Assembly: GCA_902478605.1 (NCBI GenBank)
Contig: CABSLQ010000060.1
Coordinates: 1 to 16,704 of the forward strand
Length of the DNA: 16,704 nt
Direction: 5' to 3'
Origin: an uncultured Oscillospiraceae bacterium
GTDB taxonomy: Bacteria; Bacillota; Clostridia; Oscillospirales; Acutalibacteraceae
Of the stretch, positions 1-5,599 are shown piece after piece. The position numbers were made by a program, and so were the translations under genes. The notes beneath the pieces were generated by a model. The model worked only from the letters and a program-made list of their open reading frames with translations, was not told where the DNA came from and ran no database searches. Numbering within the stretch: the stretch's first letter is position 1; each line of letters starts with the position of its first letter.

Positions 1-137
1 GCGAAAACTTTTTGTGTATTATTTTTTGCGAATGGACTTTTTCGACAGACTGAACCCAGGGGGAACACATGGGTGTTTCCCCGTCCCCGGCCGGAATGTC
101 TGTGTGGCTGCCATGCCGGCGGTTTTTGGCGGAAAAC
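1..137. other. nrdJ downstream region with imperfect hairpin
   Basis: This stretch lies downstream of the minus-strand nrdJ stop and I see no gene in it. Positions 60-82 can form a hairpin with 9-bp arms (GGGGAACAC against GTGTTTCCCC, one bulged T) and a 4-nt loop. It could mark the end of the nrdJ transcript, but no U-tract follows the stem in the minus direction, so it is not a textbook intrinsic terminator. Positions 1-50 are A/T-rich, with several runs of T on the plus strand. A similar GGGGACAC-type hairpin occurs at 4150-4183. Confidence 0.4.
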
Positions 138-2399
138 TTAGCCGCACTTGGAATAGCCGCAGTTGCGGCACATGACGCAGCCGCCTTCGTGTTCCACCGC
201 GGCGCCGCATTCAGGGCAATGGCGAATTTGTGCCGCCACGGCGGGCACGGGCTCCGGCTTTTTGGTCGGCGCGGGAGCGGCGAAGGCCTCCGGCTTTTTG
301 AGACCGGACTGGAACTCCTTGGAGGCGACCACCTTCTCGATAACCCGCGCGATGGCATCGGGGCAGGAGGTGCATTTCAGGCCGGGCTGCCGGATGGTGG
401 AGGGGCAGCGGATGCCGCGCAGCTGACCGGTGATGGTTTTTACGTCAAGGCCGGAGCGCAGCGCAATAGAAACCAGACGGGCCGTGGCCTCCGACTGGGA
501 GGGGCAGCCGCCTGCCTTGCCTGTGTTGGTGAACACCTCGCAGATGCCGTTTTCGTCGTAGTTGACCGTGATATACAGATTGCCGCACCCGATGCCCACC
601 TTTTCGGTCAGGCCCTTCGTGACGTCGGGGCGCGGCCGGGGCACAATGGGACCGGGCAGGGAAACGGGAACCGGCTCGGCGGCGGGCTCTTCCTTCTTGG
701 CCAGATTGAGCACCTGGGTATCCCGGCTGCCATCGCGGTAGATGGTGACCCCTTTGCACCCCAGCTTGTAGGCCAGTGTGTATACCTCGGCGACCTCTTC
801 CTTGGTTGCCTCGTGGGGGAAGTTGACCGTTTTGGATACGGCGTTGTCCGTATGCTCCTGGAAAGCCGCCTGCATGCGGATGTGATACAGGGGTGAGATA
901 TCGTGTGCCGATACGAAAACGCGGCGGATATCCTCGGGCAGCTCTTCTATATGGGCGAGGGTGCCCTCCTGGGCGATGCGCTGCAGCAGCTCGTCGGAAT
1001 ACAGGCCGCGCGCCTCAAGCGTTTCGCGGAGCACGGGGCTGACCTCCACCATGTTGGTGCCGTCCATGACGGTGCGGATATAGGCGTAAGAGAAAACGGG
1101 TTCCACGCCGGAAGAAACGCCTGCAATGATGGACAGCGTGCCGGTGGGGGCGATGGTGGTGACCGTCGCGTTGCGCAGTGGTTCGCCGTCCTTGTAAATG
1201 CTCTCTTCAAACAGGGGGAAGGCGCCGCGGGTTTTGGCGAGTTCCGCGCTGGCGCCGCGGCCGGTGTTGGTGATGAACTCCATCAGCCGGCCGGCCAGCG
1301 CCACCGCTTCATCCGTGTTATACGGAATGCCGAGGTAGAGCAGCATGTCCGCCCAGCCCATCACGCCCAGCCCGATCTTGCGCGTCTGGCGGGTGGTGAA
1401 GTCAATGATATCAAGGGGGTATTTGTTGGCGTCAATGACGTTGTCGAGGAAATGCACGGCCAGGCGCACCGTATCCGCCAGCTTGTCCCAGTCGACGGTA
1501 TAGGTATTCCCGTCCCGGCGCACCATATTGACCAGATTGATGGAACCGAGGTTGCAGCTTTCATAGGGGAGCAGCGGCTGTTCCCCGCAGGGGTTGGTGG
1601 ATTCGATCTCCCCCTGTGAGGGGACCACGTTGTCCCGGTTGAGCCGATCCAGGAAAATAATGCCGGGCTCGCCGTTGCGCCAGGCGGCGTACACGATTTT
1701 GTCGAACACCTCGCGCGCGTCCAGCTGGCCGACGACCGTTTTGGTGGCCGGATCCACCAGATCATAGGGACGGCCCTCTTCCACCGCGTGCATGAACGCC
1801 TCGGTGATGCCCACCGAGATGTTAAAGTTGGTGATGTCGGCGTTGTCCGCCTTGCAGTTGATGAAATCGAGAATATCCGGATGATCGATACGCAGAATGC
1901 CCATGTTGGCGCCGCGGCGGGTGCCGCCCTGCTTGACCGCCTCTGTGGCCATGTTGAACACCCGCATAAAGCTGATGGGTCCGCTTGCCACGCCGCCGGT
2001 GGAGTTGACCGTGCTGCCGCTCGGGCGCAGGCGGGAGAAGGAAAAGCCGGTCCCGCCGCCCGATTTGTGGATAAGGGCCGCCTGCTTGATAGCCTCAAAG
2101 ATGGCGTCCATGCTGTCCTCCACGGGCAGCACAAAGCAGGCGGACAACTGGCCAAGCGGCCGCCCCGCGTTCATCAGCGTGGGGGAATTGGGCAGAAAAT
2201 CCAGTGCCGTCATACACGCGTAAAACGTCTCTTCCAGCGCCTGAACATCGGCCTTTTTATCGTACAGGGCGTCGGGGGCGGCAATGGCATGGGCCACGCG
2301 GTGAAACAGTTCCTCGACCGTTTCGACGACCTCTCCTTTGTCGTTGCGCACGAGATAGCGGCGCTCGAGCACGGTGCGGGCGTTGGGGGAGATTTTCAT
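138..2399 (-). CDS. nrdJ: Vitamin B12-dependent (class II) ribonucleoside-diphosphate reductase NrdJ
   Basis: Reduces ribonucleotides to deoxyribonucleotides with adenosylcobalamin as radical generator, so it works with or without oxygen in the cytoplasm. The 753-aa protein is full length for the family. Visible active-site features are the first redox cysteine C88 (QLSACFV), the N269-P-C271-G-E273 motif with the thiyl-radical cysteine and catalytic Glu, and the partner cysteine C282 (ESCNLGSIN), 11 residues on as in characterised class II enzymes. After about residue 600 comes a TSCPD-type domain (GLKCTSCPD) and a Cys-rich tail (CPECG then CRNCG) typical of NrdJ, probably involved in thiol relay or zinc binding. 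The ATG at 2399 is preceded by GGAAAGG about 10 nt upstream. The gene stands alone, with a strong promoter and NrdR-like sites at 2438-2506. No nrdA/nrdB partner is present, as expected for class II. Identification is very secure. Confidence 0.97.
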   Translation of the reverse strand: MKISPNARTVLERRYLVRNDKGEVVETVEELFHRVAHAIAAPDALYDKKADVQALEETFYACMTALDFLPNSPTLMNAGRPLGQLSACFVLPVEDSMDAIFEAIKQAALIHKSGGGTGFSFSRLRPSGSTVNSTGGVASGPISFMRVFNMATEAVKQGGTRRGANMGILRIDHPDILDFINCKADNADITNFNISVGITEAFMHAVEEGRPYDLVDPATKTVVGQLDAREVFDKIVYAAWRNGEPGIIFLDRLNRDNVVPSQGEIESTNPCGEQPLLPYESCNLGSINLVNMVRRDGNTYTVDWDKLADTVRLAVHFLDNVIDANKYPLDIIDFTTRQTRKIGLGVMGWADMLLYLGIPYNTDEAVALAGRLMEFITNTGRGASAELAKTRGAFPLFEESIYKDGEPLRNATVTTIAPTGTLSIIAGVSSGVEPVFSYAYIRTVMDGTNMVEVSPVLRETLEARGLYSDELLQRIAQEGTLAHIEELPEDIRRVFVSAHDISPLYHIRMQAAFQEHTDNAVSKTVNFPHEATKEEVAEVYTLAYKLGCKGVTIYRDGSRDTQVLNLAKKEEPAAEPVPVSLPGPIVPRPRPDVTKGLTEKVGIGCGNLYITVNYDENGICEVFTNTGKAGGCPSQSEATARLVSIALRSGLDVKTITGQLRGIRCPSTIRQPGLKCTSCPDAIARVIEKVVASKEFQSGLKKPEAFAAPAPTKKPEPVPAVAAQIRHCPECGAAVEHEGGCVMCRNCGYSKCG

Positions 2400-2437
2400 G
2401 ATGATACATCCTTTCCAAATTGATTCCTGTACGAAAT

Positions 2438-2453
2438 ATGGAATATCTTGACA
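2438..2453 (-). promoter_or_regulatory. Possible second, degenerate NrdR box
   Basis: ATGGAATATCTTGACA matches 9 of 16 positions of the published NrdR-box consensus (acaCwAtATaTwGtgt), including most of the A/T core. It begins exactly 31 bp from the stronger box at 2469-2484. NrdR usually binds two boxes about three helical turns apart. The match alone is weak; the spacing is the main argument. The site would lie in the nrdJ leader, downstream of the start point. Confidence 0.4.
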
Positions 2454-2468
2454 TGATAAAAAAGCAAG

Positions 2469-2487
2469 GCACTACATATTGTAGTGC
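2469..2487 (-). promoter_or_regulatory. NrdR-box-like palindrome over the nrdJ -10 element
   Basis: GCACTACATATTGTAGTGC is a 19-bp palindrome with 8-bp arms and a TAT centre. Its first 16 bases match the NrdR consensus at 13 positions, and the core CACTACATATTGT differs from it at one weakly conserved position. It covers the -10 hexamer of nrdJ, so a bound repressor would block RNA polymerase. NrdR is the dATP/ATP-sensing repressor of ribonucleotide reductase genes. The site is seen directly; NrdR as its ligand is inferred from motif and location. Confidence 0.7.
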
Positions 2488-2506
2488 GATGCAGCTTCTC
2501 TGTCAA
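2478..2506 (-). promoter_or_regulatory. Sigma-A promoter of nrdJ
   Basis: On the minus strand, TTGACA (2506-2501) is separated by 17 nt from TACAAT (2483-2478). The -35 is consensus and the -10 differs from TATAAT at one base. Transcription should start near 2471, giving a leader of about 70 nt before nrdJ. Confidence 0.85.
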
Positions 2507-2559
2507 GGCGATCCGGCATATTTTCCGCAAAAGATACGGAATTTGTTCCAAAGCGCGTG

Positions 2560-2588
2560 TTGCATTGCACGGGGCATTGGGGTATGAT
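2560..2588 (+). promoter_or_regulatory. Sigma-A promoter of the 2619-3335 gene
   Basis: TTGCAT (2560-2565), a 17-nt spacer, then TATGAT (2583-2588). Transcription would begin near 2595, only about 10 nt before the AAAGGAG ribosome binding site at 2604-2610. It diverges from the nrdJ promoter, with the two -35 elements about 54 bp apart. Confidence 0.7.
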
Positions 2589-2618
2589 AAAAGCAGTCGG
2601 AACAAAGGAGAGATCGTT

Positions 2619-3335
2619 TTGCGGGATTACGCTTCGCTGCAGCTTCCCGGCGTGCCGGCATCCGAGGAAGCGCGCGCTCGCCTGATATACAGTATTACCG
2701 CTTATCTGGATGCGCAGGGGTTTATATCCTGCACCAAGGAGGCCGCCGAGCGAACCGTCGCCTTTGTGCGCACGGACAAGGGATGGGCGGTGTTTGATGA
2801 CTGCGCCGAGCGATTGGATACGGCGGCACTCAACGGGCTGGGACGCTGCCTGTCGGGAAAGCTGCGCACCCAGGTGGTGGGCCTGATGGGTTCGGGTACG
2901 GGACTGATGCTCTGTCTGTATGCCGAGGGGCTTGTGCGGGATACGTATATCACATCCCGCCGCCCCTTCGGCAGAACCTGTCTGTCTGGATGGCTCAACG
3001 GCCGCGGCCATGCTCCCCGCTGGCGCGCACAGCTGGCAGAAGGGGTGGAAGTGAAGGAGCTCGCCGCTTTGTTCGCCAAAGGCCGGCGTGAGGGACGTGC
3101 GATTTACGAACGGCTGAGCCGCGCCCTGGATTTGGATGAGACGGCGGCGTTTGGGTTTTCCTCCATTGAGGAGGCGGGCCTGCAGGGGGTGGTGACCCTG
3201 TATTTCCGCGCGGCCAATGTCGTCCGGCAGGGCCTGTTTGATCGGCTGCTTCACCCGGCGCGCCCGGCGGCATCCACGCCCGGCGCGTGCCTGCGTATCG
3301 AAAGAAAGCCGCCGGACAGGTTGGAGCGTCCCTGA
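2619..3335 (+). CDS. Uncharacterised 238-aa protein (TTG start)
   Basis: I do not recognise this family. The frame is open further upstream, but the best start is TTG at 2619: AAAGGAG (2604-2610) lies 8 nt before it and a good promoter ends at 2588, so earlier ATGs at 2484 onward would fall outside the transcript. The product has no signal peptide or membrane helix. The centre holds a hydrophobic, glycine-containing segment (VVGLMGSGTGLMLCLY) followed by RDTYITSRRPFGR, suggesting an alpha/beta fold. A basic, charged stretch follows (KGRREGRAIYERLSRAL), and the last 30 residues are rich in Pro, Arg and Ala and probably disordered. The GTG in GMGSGTG-like sequence is not a convincing P-loop, because no following K-S/T is present. 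It has its own promoter and points away from nrdJ, so it is probably a monocistronic gene. It ends 2 nt before the stop of the convergent ytaF. Confidence 0.75.
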   Translation: MRDYASLQLPGVPASEEARARLIYSITAYLDAQGFISCTKEAAERTVAFVRTDKGWAVFDDCAERLDTAALNGLGRCLSGKLRTQVVGLMGSGTGLMLCLYAEGLVRDTYITSRRPFGRTCLSGWLNGRGHAPRWRAQLAEGVEVKELAALFAKGRREGRAIYERLSRALDLDETAAFGFSSIEEAGLQGVVTLYFRAANVVRQGLFDRLLHPARPAASTPGACLRIERKPPDRLERP

Positions 3336-3337
3336 AT

Positions 3338-3979
3338 TCAGAGCTTCATGAAGGCCAGCAGCAGGAGCAGCGCACCGCTGACCCAGGACAATTCGGTATG
3401 GAACCGGGCCGCGATGCGGTTGCCGAGTGCGCATCCCGCCTTCACGGCCAGGGCGCTGCCGACGAGAGAAAAGAGGACGATCAGCGCCACGGGAGCTTCG
3501 CCCATGCCGGCGCCGACGCCGACCGCCAGCCCGTCGAGCGACATGGCCACGGCGAGGGGGGCCGCTTCCGTAGGAGAGAGGCTGCGGGAGCGGTCGGTAT
3601 CTGCCTGCTCCGGATCGGCGTAAATGTGCAGGATAAAGCGCAGACCGGACAGGGAGAAGCGCCATTCGCGGCGCAGCGCCTGGTGCCGGCGGATAAAGGC
3701 TTTAATCGCACTGTCGCACAGCCGGAGGAGACCGAGCAGGGCCAGTATGGAAAAGCGGATGCCCGCCGTCAGGGCAGGCGGGAGAACGGGACGCAGCAGG
3801 GTACCCGCCAGCAGGGACAGGGCCAGCAGCCCCGTGCATACGCCGGCGAGAACGGACAGGGACGAGAACGGAATGCGGATGTTTCTGGTGCCGTAAGCGA
3901 AGCAGGCGACAAAGATATCGGTGGACAGCGCCGTCACGAGCAGGAGCGCCTGCAGCGCGGCCGACATAAAATCGGACAA
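3338..3979 (-). CDS. ytaF: Sporulation membrane protein YtaF (MntP-like family)
   Basis: A 213-aa polytopic membrane protein of the YtaF group, distantly related to the manganese exporter MntP. In Bacillus the gene belongs to the sporulation programme; its substrate is not firmly known. Visible features are two repeat-like halves, each with an acidic residue in a membrane helix: ALSTDIFVACFAYG near residue 20 and AMSLDGLAVGVGAGM near residue 145. About six hydrophobic segments are present, with a basic, polar cytoplasmic loop (about residues 93-135) between the halves. Length matches Bacillus YtaF (about 210 aa). The start is probably TTG at 3979, with AAAGGCGG upstream; the next in-frame ATG (3967) is too far from that site. 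I see no convincing promoter upstream, although a sporulation-sigma promoter could be missed by eye. The presence of ytaF suggests a spore former or a descendant of one. Confidence 0.85.
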   Translation of the reverse strand: MSDFMSAALQALLLVTALSTDIFVACFAYGTRNIRIPFSSLSVLAGVCTGLLALSLLAGTLLRPVLPPALTAGIRFSILALLGLLRLCDSAIKAFIRRHQALRREWRFSLSGLRFILHIYADPEQADTDRSRSLSPTEAAPLAVAMSLDGLAVGVGAGMGEAPVALIVLFSLVGSALAVKAGCALGNRIAARFHTELSWVSGALLLLLAFMKL

Positions 3980-4149
3980 ACTAACACCGCCTTTCTTTTC
4001 ACAGTACAGTCTATTCCGCAGAAAAGAGAAAGGTTATGGTGTTGGGCCGAACAAAAGGCAGCGGGAGGCCTCCATAAGCGTGCACGGGCCGTGGCCTGTG
4101 TTTGCATGGTTCATGTGGCATTGGCCGGGAAACACTCCATATAAGCGAA

Positions 4150-4183
4150 CCAAGGAGGGGACACGCCTGTGTCCCCTCCTTGG
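4150..4183. repeat. Perfect 15-bp inverted repeat (GGGGACAC hairpin)
   Basis: CCAAGGAGGGGACAC at 4150-4164 is exactly complementary to 4169-4183, with a 4-nt loop GCCT. No U-tract follows on either strand, so it is not a standard intrinsic terminator. Such GGGGACAC/GTGTCCCC hairpins resemble REP-like extragenic elements that recur in clostridial genomes. That family link is inference from memory of the pattern. Confidence 0.7.
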
Positions 4184-4198
4184 CGGATAAGGAAGCCG

Positions 4199-4228
4199 GC
4201 GCCCCCATATCCGCGGATATGGGGGCGC
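4199..4228. repeat. Perfect 30-bp palindrome downstream of pyrE
   Basis: Positions 4199-4213 (GCGCCCCCATATCCG) are exactly the reverse complement of 4214-4228, with no spacer. It starts 17 nt past the pyrE stop. As RNA it would form a very stable GC-rich hairpin that could end or protect the 3' end of the pyrE message, though no U-tract follows. As DNA it could be a protein binding site or a mobile-repeat scar. Confidence 0.7.
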
Positions 4229-4245
4229 TCCTTGTTCGTATATTC

Positions 4246-4911
4246 TTATTCAAAAATACAGTAGGTGTCCATGTACGCTTCCATGCGGGGAAGCATATCG
4301 GCAAACTTGCCCGATTCGCGCAGATAGTCGTAGATATCCCGCACCGTGACCAGGGCGTGGACGGCGATGCCGAATTCCTCGCGCACCTCCATGACGGCGG
4401 TTTTTCCGGGCGTCCGGCCCGTTTCGCAGCGATCAACCGAGATGAACATGTCGCTGACCGATACCTGGCCGCACGCGCGCAGCAGCGGCATGGTTTCCCG
4501 TGTGGCGGTGCCGGCTGTGATAACGTCCTCGATGATCAGCAGGCGATCGCCGTCCGCCGGCTGATACCCGACAAGGGTACCGCCTTCCCCGTGATCCTTG
4601 ACCTCTTTCCGGTTGAAAAAAAAGGGGCGATCGACGCCGAAGTCGGTGGCGAGGGCGGCGGCGGTGGCGGTTACGAGGGGGATCCCCTTATAAGCGGGGC
4701 CGAAGAGGGCGGTGAAATCCCCGCCGCACGTTTCGTGCACCTGCGCCGCGTAAAAACGGCCGAGCGCGGCGATCTGGCCGCCCGTTTTATAGTTGCCCGT
4801 GTTGATGAAATAGGGGGTTTGCCGTCCGCTTTTGGTAATGAAATCGCCGAAGCGCAGCACGTCGGCGGCCAGCATGGTTTCGATAAACGCGGTTTTCTGT
4901 TGTGAGGTCAT
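4246..4911 (-). CDS. pyrE: Orotate phosphoribosyltransferase
   Basis: Transfers phosphoribose from PRPP to orotate, giving OMP, the fifth step of UMP synthesis; cytoplasmic, normally a dimer. The 221-aa length fits the family. The PRPP-binding motif is clear at about residues 125-137 (LLIIEDVITAGTA, with the ED pair and the TAGTA loop). Upstream are the LRFGDFITKSGRQTPYF start typical of PyrE and the FGPAYKGIPL segment, followed by FFNRKEVKDHGEGG, which is the mobile catalytic loop with its Lys, Asp and His. The ATG at 4911 has GGGAAGGAA about 8 nt upstream, and a strong promoter lies at 4942-4970. No other pyrimidine gene is adjacent, so pyrE is separated from a pyr operon here. Two strong hairpins follow its stop. 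Confidence 0.96.
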   Translation of the reverse strand: MTSQQKTAFIETMLAADVLRFGDFITKSGRQTPYFINTGNYKTGGQIAALGRFYAAQVHETCGGDFTALFGPAYKGIPLVTATAAALATDFGVDRPFFFNRKEVKDHGEGGTLVGYQPADGDRLLIIEDVITAGTATRETMPLLRACGQVSVSDMFISVDRCETGRTPGKTAVMEVREEFGIAVHALVTVRDIYDYLRESGKFADMLPRMEAYMDTYCIFE

Positions 4912-4941
4912 GGTGCCATTCCTTCCCGTCCTTTTTTTCTC

Positions 4942-4970
4942 AGTATACCGTATCGGCGCACGGTACGCAA
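4942..4970 (-). promoter_or_regulatory. Sigma-A promoter of pyrE with inverted repeat in the spacer
   Basis: On the minus strand, TTGCGT (4970-4965), a 17-nt spacer and TATACT (4947-4942). The spacer and -10 carry a 6-bp inverted repeat (TACCGT at 4946-4951 against ACGGTA at 4960-4965, 8 nt apart), a possible operator. The start point should be near 4935, giving a leader of only about 25 nt. That is too short for a PyrR attenuator or PRPP-type riboswitch. Confidence 0.75.
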
Positions 4971-4998
4971 GAGGAAGAAAGAACTTGCCGGAAAGCTT

Positions 4999-5364
4999 TC
5001 ATTTTTTGGCGCCGCCTTCTTGCTTTTGCCAGTCCTCGTCAAGCTCCCGGGTATGCGCCTCCTCGTTTTTTATCTCCCAATGGATGAGAAAGGTCAGGGC
5101 GGCGCGCAGCAGGATGATGGCCGCCACGGTGAAGATCTCCTTAAATTCGCGCACCACCACTGTGCGCAGAATTTCGCTGCCCAGCTTGAATTCGAGGCCC
5201 ATGGCCATCCCCTTGGCCAAATTGAGGCGGGTGAGCGGATGCCGCCGGACATAGCCGTAAATGCCCCGCAGCCCGGACCCGATAATGACCGCCACCCCGA
5301 TGAATTCAAACAGCAGGATGGCAATATCGACAAGCGATGCCAGCAGACCGTGCAGAAGCTCCAT
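4999..5364 (-). CDS. DUF1622 family small membrane protein
   Basis: A 121-aa protein of the DUF1622 type, function unknown. The pattern is a first hydrophobic helix (about residues 8-32, ASLVDIAILLFEFIGVAVII), a conserved amphipathic region with LAKGMAMGLEFKLGSEILRT, the EFKEI motif, and a second helix (about residues 83-103), ending in a charged cytoplasmic-looking tail rich in Glu, Lys and Gln. ATG 5364 is preferred over the longer in-frame extension because AAAGGAA lies upstream (11 nt), the family starts just before its first helix, and the extension would run across the terminator at 5468-5502. No clear promoter is visible, and no terminator separates it from pyrE 87 nt downstream, so read-through into pyrE is possible. 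Confidence 0.85.
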   Translation of the reverse strand: MELLHGLLASLVDIAILLFEFIGVAVIIGSGLRGIYGYVRRHPLTRLNLAKGMAMGLEFKLGSEILRTVVVREFKEIFTVAAIILLRAALTFLIHWEIKNEEAHTRELDEDWQKQEGGAKK

Positions 5365-5467
5365 AGGGAGACCCGTTCCTTTCCTGAAAGCGCCGCCCAG
5401 GCGGCCGGCTGATTTTTCACTCCATCGATTAGTATGTGAAAGGGCGGCACAAATATGAATTGCATAC

Positions 5468-5502
5468 AAAACGGCGCCTGCCGCAGAGGCAAGCGCCGTT
5501 TT
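5468..5502 (-). terminator. Intrinsic terminator, probably bidirectional
   Basis: AAAACGGCGC (5468-5477) pairs exactly with GCGCCGTTTT (5493-5502) around a 15-nt loop that can form a short inner stem (TGCC/GGCA). Both strands end in TTTT. In the minus direction it would stop the YtrA-like ABC operon before the DUF1622 gene. Confidence 0.8.
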
Positions 5503-5539
5503 ACATAAGACCAAAAGAGAAAACCCGCTGTAATTTTGG

Positions 5540-5569
5540 AAGGTAAGGCGAGCAGGGACGCCTTGCCTT
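5540..5569 (-). repeat. Hairpin just downstream of the ABC permease
   Basis: Arms 5540-5550 and 5559-5569 pair over 11 bp with one mismatch and an 8-nt loop. No U-tract follows on the minus strand, so it may be a 3' stabilising stem ahead of the terminator at 5468-5502. Confidence 0.5.
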
Positions 5570-5599
5570 AAGAGGAGCCGGATTGGACAAAGCCTGTCT

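Larger units (their letters stand above)
3980..4245. other. Gene-free stretch between ytaF and pyrE
   Basis: No open frame here looks like a gene. The half next to pyrE (4150-4228) is dominated by two near-perfect inverted repeats, listed separately. The half next to ytaF (3980-4140) should hold the ytaF promoter, but I cannot identify one. It contains the short perfect palindrome GGAGGCCTCC near 4070. I find no tRNA or riboswitch signature. Confidence 0.5.
5365..5599. other. Gene-free region between the ABC permease and the DUF1622 gene
   Basis: No gene here. It holds the 3' end signals of the ABC operon (hairpins at 5540-5569 and 5468-5502) and the leader of the DUF1622 gene. I could not identify a convincing -35/-10 pair for the latter. 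Confidence 0.5.

Noticed and set aside
138..2423. Several open frames antisense to nrdJ (for example 69-896, 903-1619 and 1788-2423)
   Set aside because: They mirror conserved nrdJ codons and show no independent ribosome binding site or family pattern.
2484..2618. N-terminal extension of the 238-aa protein from ATG 2484
   Set aside because: It would start upstream of the predicted transcription start and overlap the nrdJ promoter; the Shine-Dalgarno at 2604-2610 points to TTG 2619.
3980..4140. A tRNA or small RNA gene upstream of ytaF
   Set aside because: No cloverleaf or recognisable promoter-terminator pair could be found.
4912..4998. PyrR-type attenuator or riboswitch ahead of pyrE
   Set aside because: The predicted leader is only about 25 nt, too short for either.
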